Source: Sinonovacula constricta (Eukaryota > Mollusca > Bivalvia > Cardiida > Solecurtidae). From it: a stretch of 64,000 bases of DNA. Within the stretch, counting starts at the first letter, position 1; each line of letters opens with the position of its first letter. The stretch lies in contig CM017570.1 in NCBI GenBank assembly GCA_007844125.1, positions 50,748,685 to 50,812,684 on the forward strand, in the 5' to 3' direction. Both the position numbers and the translations under genes were made by a program. Below, piece after piece: positions 47,339 to 57,464 of this stretch. The notes under the pieces were generated by a model, which searched no databases, was not told the origin of the DNA, and was given only the letters and a program-made list of their open reading frames with translations.

Positions 47339-48456
47339 ATCATGCGACATACCTCACATAGATGTGGATCGCAATACATTCTTACACATAACTTGTATCA
47401 TGCGACATACCTCACAGAGATGTGGATCGCAATACATTCTCTCACATAACTTGTATCATGCGACATACCTCACAGAGATGTGGATCGCAATACATTCTCA
47501 CACATAACTTGTATCATGCGACATACCTCACAGAGATGTGGATCGCAATACATTCTCACACATAACTTGTATCATGCGACATACCTCACAGAGATGTGGA
47601 TCGCAATACATTCTCTCACATAACTTGTATCATGCGACATACCTCACAGAGATGTGGATCGCAATACATTCTCACACATAACTTGTATCATGCGACATAC
47701 CTCACAGAGATGTGGATCGCAATACATTCTCACACATAACTTGTATCATGCGACATACCTCACAGAGATGTGGATCGCAATACATTCTCACACATAACTT
47801 GTATCATGCGACATACCTTACAGAGATGTGGATCGCAATACATTCTCACACATAACTTGTATCATGCGACATACCTCACAGAGATGTGGATCGCAATACA
47901 TTCTCACACATAACTTGTATCATGCGACATACCTCACATAGATGTGGATCGCAATACATTCTCACACATAACATGTATCATGCGACATACCTCACAGAGA
48001 TGTGGATCACAATACATTCTCACACATAACTTGTATCATGCGACATACCTCACATAGATGTGGATCACAATACATTCTCACACATAACGTGTATCATGCG
48101 ACATACCTCACAGAGATATGGATCGCAATACATTCTCACACATAACTTGTATCATGCGACATACCTCACAGAGATGTGTGTGGATCGCAATACATTTTCA
48201 CACATAACTTGTATCATGCGACATACCTCACAAAGATGCGGATCGCAATACATTCTCACACATAACTTGTATCATGCGGCATACCTCACAGAGATGTGGA
48301 TCGCAATACATTCTCACACATAACATGTATCATGCGACATACCTCACAGAGATGTGGATCGCAAAACATTCTCACACATAACTTTTATCATGCGACATAC
48401 CTCACAGAGATGTGGATCGCAATACATTTTCACACATAACTTTTATCATGCGACAT
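47339..48456. repeat. 58-bp minisatellite in b
   Basis: About 19 units in reverse orientation. One unit has a tg duplication (gatgtgtgtggatcg near 48175). The array abuts the deletion breakpoint at 47338. Confidence 0.95.
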
Positions 48457-48611
48457 TGTGTAAATAGCCCTTACTTAATCTTTGTCATCTTCTGACATCT
48501 ATATACTTAGGCAGCTATTGCATGTTTGAGACTTGTCTAACAATAGTAGAGACACTGACCACACAGACGATTTTGAGTCCACGCTTTCTGCATGAGCCTG
48601 ATCAGGTTACA

Positions 48612-48703
48612 AGTTTAATCCTTTACTTGTTGGGAACACCTTTAGTGTGGGGTTTGTTGTAGGTGAACGGGCTGAAAGGTGTGTCCGGTAAGTAATGGGT
48701 TAA
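48612..48703. mobile_element. MITE-like element (a copy)
   Basis: Mirror of 12460-12549, with inverted ends tttaatcctttacttg and taagtaatgggttaa. Confidence 0.55.
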
Positions 48704-49782
48704 GTGAATATCTAACATTGACACAGACAACTTTGAGGTGAATATTTACAGGTAACATTTCACAAGTAATAAAAAGTGAATTTGTTTTTTTCTGCATTAA
48801 TGAGGAATCTCAAGATTGCTATAGAACAAAAAATGGAAACATTCTACTGCATTATTTAAAGTTTGGATCAGTAGCAACATTCCATAGCTGTACTTTTGTA
48901 ACCCAAATGTTCAATCCAAAGCTTCATGTATTTAAGCAGAGTTCTAGAAGATAATATCCTTATTTCATACTGATCTGGATCTTCAATATTTACCACAACC
49001 TGATCGTTTCATGCTACCCAGGCCAACATTTAAAAAAAAAAAACACTCCCAGAGTCATACTGATGTATGTAAAATACAGAACATAACAAGATATTATGTT
49101 TTGCAATTTTGAGCCAACTGCATGCCAAACTTTGTTGTAATTGTAATAATAATCTAGTGTCTAGTTATCCTCTAATGATTTAGCACGAATCCAATTAGAA
49201 CAGGTCATAACATATCAGATTACCCCATGCTGTGGGAGGAATCTTTTATACACCCGACATGGGAATAAAAAACTATGTACACACATTCAATAATTAATTG
49301 CAAATCATTGTTACATGACTAGGCCAATTTACTGTAATTTTTCAAACATACTGATCATTTTGACAATGACCCTAAATGACAACAATGTAACAGAAGCTAA
49401 ATAGATTATTTTAATGACTGTTTCTTCAATTTTCCTATAATAAAGGAAAAGGAAATAAAATACAAATAAAAGGAATAAATATTTTTCCATTGTTCATCCC
49501 TTTCTTTAATGAAGTTTAAACAATTCATAAAAATGCTTGTACAAGAAACAAATAATTATTTATGTGCAGTAGTACAAAAACCTCTTAAAACACGAGGTTC
49601 TTAGATTTCTTAAAATAATTCAACAAATGTTTTGGAATAGAAATACAGAAGAAAATACGAGCCAATATGCCATTAAACTTGAGCTATGCATGTGTGTTAA
49701 ACTGACCAAGATTTTTGTTTATTAATCAATTTATTAGTTTTGGATAATTCTTTGAAGAAAAGAAGACAGCTTTTTCACTTAC

Positions 49783-49917
49783 CAATGAATGCGACCGTCG
49801 CCATGGAGATCTGAGAGCCCGAAGCTGATGTAGTGCCAGTGTGGTGGCACACCCTGGTCTGGATCCCCAGAGTTGGAGTACATGCTGATGTAGTCCAGGG
49901 GGTCGGGGCCTCCAAGC
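49783..49917 (-). CDS. SUFU: Suppressor of fused, exon 2 (minus-strand copy)
   Basis: A 135-bp exon, acceptor ctgtatttcag and donor gtaagtg on the minus strand. It encodes LGGPDPLDYISMYSNSG then HWHYISFGLSDLHGDG and RIH. It keeps the family-consensus proline of GGPDPLDY, which the plus-strand copy has changed to histidine. Splices in phase with exon 3 at 45357-45493. Confidence 0.92.
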
Positions 49918-49961
49918 CTGAAATACAGAATATTCTTACAGGTTATAGGTCTACACATACA

Positions 49962-51215
49962 AGTTATACAGACAAGTTACACAATGACACAACTTACAGA
50001 ATGATGCATGTTACAGAATGATGAATGTTACACAATGACACAAGTTACAGAATGAAACAATTTACAGAACGACACAATTTACAGAATGACACATATTACA
50101 GAATGACACAAGTTACAGAATGACACAAGTTACAGAATGACACATGTTACACAATGATACATGTAACAGAATGACACAAATTACACAATGACACAAATTA
50201 CAAAATGACACAAGTTACAGAATAACACAAGTTACAGAATGACACAAGTTACAGAATGACACAAGTTACAGAATGACACAAGTTACAGAATGACACATGT
50301 TACAGAATGACACAAGTTACAGAATGACACAAGTTACAGAATGACACAAGTAACAGAATGACACAAGTTACAGAATGACACAAGTTACAGAATGATGCAT
50401 GTTACAGAATAACACAAGTTACAGAATGACACAAGTTACAGAATGACACATACAATTTACATAATTACACAAGTTACAGAATGACACAAGTTACAGAATG
50501 ACACATACAATTTACATAATTACACAAGTTACAGAATGACACACGTTACAGAATGATGCATGTTACAGAATAACACAAGTTACAGAATAACACAAGTTAC
50601 ACAATGACACAAGTTACAGAATTATACAAGTTACATAATAACACAAGTTACAGAATGACACAAGTTACAGAATGACACAAGTTACAGAATGACACAAGTT
50701 ACAGAATGACACAAGTTACAGAATGACACATGTTACAGAATGACACAAGTTACAGAATGACACATACAATTTACATAATTACACAAGTTACAGAATGACA
50801 CAAGTTACAGAATGATGCATGTTACAGAATAACACAAGTTACAGAATGACACAAGTTACAGAATGACACAAGTTATAGAATGACACAAGTTACAGAATGA
50901 CACAAGTTACATAATGATGCAAGTTACAGAATAACACAAGTTACAGAATGACACAAGTTACAGAATGACACAAGTTAAATAATGACGCAAGTTACAGAAT
51001 GACAAAAGTTACAGAATGACACAAGTTACAGAACGACACATACCATTTACAGAATGACACAAGTTACAGAATAACACAAGTTACAGACTGACACAAGTTA
51101 CAGAATGACACAAGTTACAGAATGACACAAGTTACAGAATGACACAAGTTACAGAATGGCACATACAATTTACAGAATGACACAAGTTACAGAATGACAC
51201 AAGTTACAGAATGGC
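49962..51215. repeat. 17-bp minisatellite in a
   Basis: Reverse-complement array (acacaagttacagaatg), about 70 units, with periodic acatacaatttacataatt variants not laid out as in the left arm, so the two arrays have evolved separately. Confidence 0.95.
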
Positions 51216-52195
51216 ACATACAACTTATACTTAAGTTAAAGTGATAAATACGGGTTACATATCTTAATATACAAGTTACAGATCTCCACACACACAACTT
51301 GTTGCAGTTGTAACATTACAGGGCCTTCTTAATTGCCTGAATAAGTTTTTGCAGGCTTGTTAGATTATGACATGCATGCAATGATGTGCATGACATCATA
51401 TCTAAATAGCATACCAATGTGTCCATAGACATTTAAGAATGCTGTATAAGGTCAAAAAGAAATGTGACATCTTTACACACACAGAATAAAATCAGACATA
51501 ATATGTCTAGGTCGCCTTTAAGACTAAAGACTATAAAACTGAAATATATAAAATGTTTCACATTCAATACTTGGCTTTATTTACCCTCGCCCTAACTATT
51601 GTTATAGGGCGAGCATTAATATATAGAAGTTTAAAATAAGATATCACAGTATGTTTATTTTTAATGGCATGAGGGTTGGCTAATGTCAGGAAGGTTAAAA
51701 AGATTAAAAATTAAACAAAATAAAGGTGATTATAAACTGGTAATGACATTGACAATAGGCTCTCATATATATCGTATGGGTGTTTGTATTATCTATGATG
51801 TATATGTGTGCTTGTGATGTATGTGTCGTAAAAATTAATTTGTAAAATTTTACAGTAAGCACTTCCTTTTTACTGTACATTTATTTTTCAGTCCACCTAA
51901 TTAACATAATATGTAGCTTGTTCGCCTCATTGTATAAATACAATATAGTGTTGTACAGTGCCTCTTTTGGGACTTATTATAGTGTTAAAAACGCATCAAA
52001 ATTAAATATAAAAATTTAAAAACCACAAAAAATGTGTTCATTTAAAATTAAAGATAAAAATATATTTATATTGTTCTAACCGATGCTAGTGGCACCGTTT
52101 TAGGACCATTTAAAAGTATTTCCTTTTAAAGGATCAATAATTTAAATAATGAATTCTATATACATTACCATATACAGTCTTAATGTTCATTGCGT

Positions 52196-52257
52196 CAGGC
52201 CTGTCCAATGTATCTATTCTATTTTTTATTTTATTTTTTAATGTATGGACAGGCCTG
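52196..52257. repeat. Hairpin (a copy)
   Basis: caggcctgtcca ... tggacaggcctg, mirror of 9008-9069. Confidence 0.7.
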
Positions 52258-53204
52258 TGTCCCTCAGAGGCACCGTATGGCGAAAATAACTAGAGCGCAG
52301 GAGAGATTTATGGTAACATTTATTTCCCCCAGGTACCTCACCCGTCCGATAAAACCCGTGCGTCGCCCCCCCGTATGATCAGAGTCTGCAACATAGCAGT
52401 TCAGTATGTATAGCCTCTATACTAAAAGTTAACATTGTAGTGTTTAATAAGTATATTTATTTTTTAACAATACGTGATTTGTTTGTAGTTGTTAATTACA
52501 ATACTCTTTTAATAAATATATGTTGTGTTGATGATAGTGTAGTTAATAAAAGTATCGAATAGCGTTCGTGTCAGAATACGGAGATTAAGTCTCCTTCCTT
52601 TCTCCTTGGTTCGCCATTTTTGTGGAACCATGTGTTGCCGTGATGGATTTTAATCGGCTGTGTATTAATGCTTGCTGTTTGAATTGTGTCATTGCGGGGG
52701 GTTTCGCACGGATTTTCCATGTTTTCACCGATATAACCGGGTGCCTTCTTATGGACGGGACTATACGTAACGGTAAAGATGGTTTTCTGTTTACTACATG
52801 GCGACCTTCACGTTATACGATTTATTTTCCCACGTTGTTCGGGGAAAAACATGCCAGTATTTTAAATTATTCTATTTAAGTTAAATTTCTTCCTATCTTG
52901 CCTGTTTATTATGTAAATAAAACGTAGGCTTTTATTATAAATACTAGTATTATTTTCGTAATACCTTCTTTTTGTGTATAGTCATTTTTTTATATATAAA
53001 AAGTGTTAAGGAGTTCTGCTTTGTTCCTTGTTCTTATAGGAGTTATAAAATACTGTTAATGCATAGTTATTTCCATTTTGGTGGCTTATTTCTTAGTTTT
53101 AACCGCACCGTGGTGGAGTTCATGGCCCTTACAAGTAAAGGTGAACCTAAATAAAAGGATTTATAGAGATGTTATGAAGTATGTATTTTCCACATTTTTG
53201 ATTA

Positions 53205-53245
53205 TTAGACATTGCCTGGGTAGAACCACCGTCATTATTGATTTT
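53205..53245 (-). mobile_element. SINE core fragment
   Basis: On the minus strand reads ggtggttctacccaggc, matching the ggtggttttacccagac segment of the SINE at 14211. Neither tRNA head nor tail is recognisable here. Confidence 0.45.
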
Positions 53246-53396
53246 TTTCCTTCCATTTGTTTTTAGAAATAGTATAGACAGGTTAATACATGGATATTAT
53301 TATTTCATTTTATCAGTTCTTTTTATCCATGTACACCTTAGAGTATAGTAAAGAATTTTAATAATAGATAAGACAACACGATAGAAGAGACAGAAC

Positions 53397-53457
53397 AGGG
53401 CCGGGACTTAGACCAAATTTTTACAATGGCATAAAGCGTTGGTAGTTATCGGCCCTG
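53397..53457. repeat. Short CAGGGCCG inverted repeat
   Basis: cagggccgggactta at one end and tagttatcggccctg at the other, 61 bp in total. The ends resemble the CAGGGCCGATATTCGGCC edge near 57464, hinting at a solo hAT-related end. Confidence 0.4.
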
Positions 53458-54222
53458 GGAAGTAAGTTACCATTAGCCAGGAGTATATAATTTTTAAATC
53501 ATTATAATGTGTTTCATTTTTTTGGCTATTTTCTAAAGTTGTGCCATGAACTCATTCACGATGCTGTCGTTTGTTGTTAATGGACTGGGCAAGCCGGGTT
53601 ACGAGATGTCACTTATGTATTATCATGGTGTACATTTCGCAGGGGCGTTCATATTATTCTGTGTTTTGGTATAGATGGATTTACCAAAGTAGCCCTTGTT
53701 GGACGAGCCAGCTCCCATGTTTATACTATTTAAAGAAGAGGGATGGCTCCCCGGTTCGATTCTGGGAGGGGCTGGTATTATATCCTTTTATCCCAGACTA
53801 AAGTTTATTTATTTTATTTTAAACTAGAAAACAATAATAAGAACGATTATCTTCTAATATGGCTATATCATTAAATAAGAGTTTGGTATTGTGCATTTTA
53901 ATAAAGCTACATGTCATAATAGCTTGTACCACTAAGGGGTATCATTGCATTTCACATTGATTTTTAATATTTTGAGAAGGCATGATGGTGGGGTGGTCGG
54001 ACATTTTTATTATTTTTTTTAATTTTTTGTTATATCGTTTGTTTTGTTTTTAGATTTTTGTTGACATCTGGGTGTTCTCCCCGTGCCTTAAATATGGTTG
54101 TTTCTAATTGTTTTGGTGGGTAGAAGATATTTGCCTTGTTAAATACCAAATTTTCCGAAAGTAAAACATGTTCTTATTTTATCCTCTCCCTCCTGTGGTC
54201 CTCGCATTGTTACAATATTTTT

Positions 54223-54560
54223 CAGGGGTTTTGGGGAAAAAGGCCCCAGCCCAAATTGGGAATTTTTGACGCGGTAAAAAGTCAAATTTGGGAATAATTA
54301 TCGACAAATCAAACCAATTGGGAAATTTCAACAGAAAAATATACATTTATTTGTCTGCATTAAATCTTAATCTGCCTTGCTTTTGTGTCCCTGAAAGTGT
54401 TACAGAGCTCTTCCAGAGTTTGTTCAGAAAGCTCTGCAAGGCCTTCAATACAGATTCTTATTAAATTGGAGTTTTTCCCGACCAAGGGGGCTTCTCAATG
54501 AAGTGCATAGTAGGTTCATGGTGCTGAACCCACTCTCCACAGCTTCTGTGCTAGATGGTA
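54223..54560 (-). pseudogene. hAT transposase C-terminal remnant
   Basis: On the minus strand, reading from about 54556 down to a stop at 54360, the sequence encodes EAVESGFSTMNLLCTSLR, then after a one-base frame shift LIRICIEGLAELSEQ and TLEELCNTF. GFSTMN-x-LRS is the hallmark of the hAT C-terminal dimerisation domain (typical GFSxMNxIKTxLRxxL). Beyond the stop, the left edge has a CAGGGG end at 54223 with ggccccagcccaaattggg. The coding part ends where the foldback element begins (about 54563), so it is truncated as well as frameshifted. Confidence 0.65.
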
Positions 54561-54792
54561 TTATTGACCATTTCGAAATTACGAAATCTCGCGCAAATCT
54601 CGCTCCGCGAGATTGAGGTCAGGGGGGTTCCGTTTATGTGCTCGCGTGTAAACATAGAACAGCTGACTTACTTTCGTTTCTTCTTCACACACAAAAAGAG
54701 GGACAAAGTGAATAAAAATGATACACCAAAATCAGAACTTGTATTTGTATGTTTTAAATGAATTTTACTCGCTTAGATAATTTTATTTTGCT

Positions 54793-54939
54793 ATGGGACA
54801 GAACGATTTCTGCTGTGCTGAAGGTTGTAACCACGAGAGATCTCGAGGTGCCACATGCAATTTTTACAAGATTCTTAACGATAAAAAGCTCAGACCTGCG
54901 TGGCTGACTAATTGGAGAAATGGATACGTTGTCATTTAG
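54793..54939 (+). pseudogene. THAP-domain N-terminus, left arm
   Basis: A 48-codon frame starting MGQNDFCCAEGCNHERSRG, then ATCNFYKILNDKKLR and PAWLTNWRNG. The C-x4-C start, FYKIL and a W in the helix match the first half of THAP zinc fingers (Cx2-4C ... FxxxP ... W), DNA-binding domains of P-element transposases and host THAP proteins. The second CxxH pair and AVPTIF-type end are missing because a stop follows. It could be the first exon of a spliced gene, but no good donor is visible. Confidence 0.65.
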
Positions 54940-56468
54940 CCTTTAGTTCCAATCAAAATTTAAATTATCTTCCAAATTATGTCATTTTGAAGACCACCCC
55001 CTTCCCCCCACCGCCAAGTCAAGGAAAAAATGATTTAAAGTGCCAAGTATATTTTCCCATAGACCAGCAGTAAGAAAGGCCTTAAGATGACAATCAAAAG
55101 AAAACATAAAAACTATGCCCGGTAAGCTAATCGTTTTTGATTAGCACCCCCTTCCCCACCCAACAGGCAAAAACCAACCAGAAAACCTTCTTTTATTAAG
55201 GTTATTTTGATTTCAAATAAAGTGAATTGTTTACATGCAACTCTCTAATAAAAATTCTGTTTGTGGTTGAAGAAGAAAAAATGTTTATATTTATATATTC
55301 CTTGAGTAATCTGATATCATTTGTGTTTAACTAAAAAACTCCAGGGATACATATTTGAACGTTCTATGCCAAAATGTGGTCTAAAGTGGGCCCAACAGGG
55401 TACTTAATTTTTGTACCCATTTAAAGATAGAAATGAAATAATTTAAAAAATATCGTTTTGTAAATTCATATTATGTTTCTCCATGCGTGTGGGTCCCTTT
55501 CATACCATCGTAAAGTTCTACTCAAATTGAATCCCTAATTTTAAGACATGAGCGGACACCCCAACTTATTAAGCTAATTGGCAGTTTTATGACACCTTGT
55601 TTGTCTAGAGGACAGGAAGTGTGACCGTGTTTTTGGCGTCTTTTCCCCTTCGCATCCGCTATGCAGCTGTGTTTAAAAATGTCACCATATGGCAGTCGTG
55701 TGGTTTATGACCTTCACCTTTTAAAGAGCAAAATGCATTGACTTACGCGAGGACAACAAAAAGGACAAATCACTTAGTCTACAATATCTTTTTTGGCTCA
55801 TAAAAGGACCCAACGCTTTATTAAGCTATAAATTATGCAACACAAATAATGTTTATGTTTAATCACAAACATGTATTCTGTTTTGCAGTCTGGAACACTG
55901 GAAGTCATACTGTAATTTCTGATAGACATAATTTAATAATGAATTTACAAAACCATATATTTTAAATTAAAACATTTCTATCTTTAAATGGGTACAATAA
56001 TTAAGTACCCTGTAGGGCCCACTTTAGACCACATTTTGGCATAGAACATTCAAGTATGTATCCCTGGAGTTTTTAGTCAAACACAAATGATATCAGATTA
56101 CTCAAGGAATATATAAATATAAACATTTTTTCTTCTTCAACCACAAACAGAATTTTTATTAGAGAGTTTCGTGTAAACAATTCACTTTATTTGAAATCAA
56201 AATAACCTTAATAAAAGAAGGTTTTCTGGTTGGTTTTTGCCTGTTGGGTGGGGAAGGGGGTGCTAATCAAAAACGATTAGCTTACCAGGCATAGTTTTTA
56301 TGTTTTCTTTTGATTGTCATCTTGAGGCCTTTCTTACTGCTGGTCTATGGGAAAATATACTTGGCACTTTAAATCATTTTTTTCCTTGACTTGGCGGTGG
56401 GGGGAAGGGGGTGGTCTTCAAAATGACATAATTTGGAAGATAATTTAAATTTTGATTGGAACTAAAGG

Positions 56469-56615
56469 CTAAATGACAACGTATCCATTTCTCCAATTAG
56501 TCAGCCACGCAGGTCTGAGCTTTTTATCGTTAAGAATCTTGTAAAAATTGCATGTGGCACCTCGAGATCTCTCGTGGTTACAACCTTCAGCACAGCAGAA
56601 ATCGTTCTGTCCCAT
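56469..56615 (-). pseudogene. THAP-domain N-terminus, right arm
   Basis: The same 48 codons on the minus strand, identical in sequence to the left-arm copy over the frame although the surrounding arms differ at many positions. Two copies face each other across the 446-bp centre. Confidence 0.65.
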
Positions 56616-56843
56616 AGCAAAATAAAATTATCTAAGCGAGTAAAATTCATTTAAAACATACAAATACAAGTTCTGATTTTGGTGTATCATTTTATTCACT
56701 TTGTCCCTCTTTTTGTGTGGGAAGAAGAAACGAAAGTAAATCAGCTGTTCTATGTTTACACGCGAGCACATAAACGGAACCCCCCTGACCTCAGTCTCGC
56801 GGAGCGAGATTGCGCGAGATTTCGTAATTTCGAAATGGTCAAT

Positions 56844-57464
56844 GATTATCATCTACAGAAGTTGGTAGATTCTAGATCGCGTAGTATTTACTACTGTACG
56901 ACATTTTTCGTCACTATATTTCGCGCGTCAGCATAAAAGCCGGTACCATTCTATACATAGCGTGTGACGTCACTACGTTAAAGTAATTTTGACCGTGTGT
57001 TGACGCAACGAGCCGGTACTGCATGTACCGTTTTTGCTTCATAGCTCCTTTCAGTTTTATACACAGTCAAACATTTATGGAAAAATACTTTTGTTTATGA
57101 AATAAAAAATGATTCCTGTTAATTTTCAAACCATTGATTACAATGTTATCTGGAATGGCTCCGTGACGCATCTTCAACTTGCGTTACGGTATACGGCTGG
57201 GTAATAGTCTATGTTTTCACCGGTTACATTCATACATAAATTCACGGGAAAGTAGATTTCACAGATCACCGAACAAATGTAAACAAACGATTCGCTGAAT
57301 TGGAAAAGTCTCTTGATTTTATGGTTTCTTGGTTATTTTTTTTTAAAGGTAAAAGGTATTTCGGTTCAATTGGGAATTAATTTATGAGATTGGGAATTTT
57401 TTTCTTGAAATTGGGAAAAATGGTCGCTATTTGGTATTGGGAACGGGGCCGAATATCGGCCCTG
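56844..57464. other. Spacer between foldback and LINE
   Basis: No gene. The right edge on the minus strand begins CAGGGCCG with ggccccgttcccaatacc, similar to the CAGGGG/ggccccag edge at 54223. Together they may be the two ends of one hAT element split by the foldback insertion, but no matching 8-bp duplication is seen. Confidence 0.4.

Larger units (their letters stand above)
43937..48545. repeat. Right arm b (inverted B)
   Basis: Reverse complement of block B. It lacks the 26-bp and 70-bp arrays and the SINE: at about 47338 the 58-bp array joins directly to sequence equivalent to 14535. It keeps the hAT-MITE and has 19 units of the 58-bp array but only 12 of the 51-bp array. Confidence 0.93.
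48546..52645. repeat. Right arm a (inverted A)
   Basis: Reverse complement of block A, from the Sufu intron 2 MITE outward to ggaaccatgtgttgccg at about 52640. The 48546-48600 stretch has no equivalent in the left arm. Confidence 0.93.
52646..54222. other. Unique region outside the palindrome
   Basis: Mostly AT-rich with no convincing gene. A few open frames of 60-85 codons (e.g. 52622-52879) have no recognisable domain. Two fragments stand out: gcctgggtagaaccacc (53216-53232), which matches the SINE core on the minus strand, and a short inverted repeat starting cagggccg and ending cggccctg (53397-53457). Confidence 0.5.
54563..56843. mobile_element. Foldback element with THAP-coding arms
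   Basis: Inverted repeats of about 0.9 kb (54563-55478 and 55925-56843) starting attgaccatttcgaaattac, around a 446-bp centre. Each arm contains a short inner palindrome (tctcg-ctccg-cgaga), a promoter-proximal open frame and the start of a THAP-domain gene facing the centre. The centre (55479-55924) has no recognisable coding sequence. Long inverted arms with an internal deletion suggest a non-autonomous derivative of a P-like (THAP transposase) element. I could not identify a clean 8-bp target duplication. Confidence 0.75.

Noticed and set aside
52622..52879. 85-codon frame at the edge of the palindrome
   Set aside because: No recognisable domain, starts within the inverted-repeat edge, and no splice or conservation evidence.
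53735..53760. tRNA T-arm-like ccccggttcgattctggg
   Set aside because: No matching A-box or cloverleaf upstream and no second copy in the window; not enough to call a tRNA or SINE.
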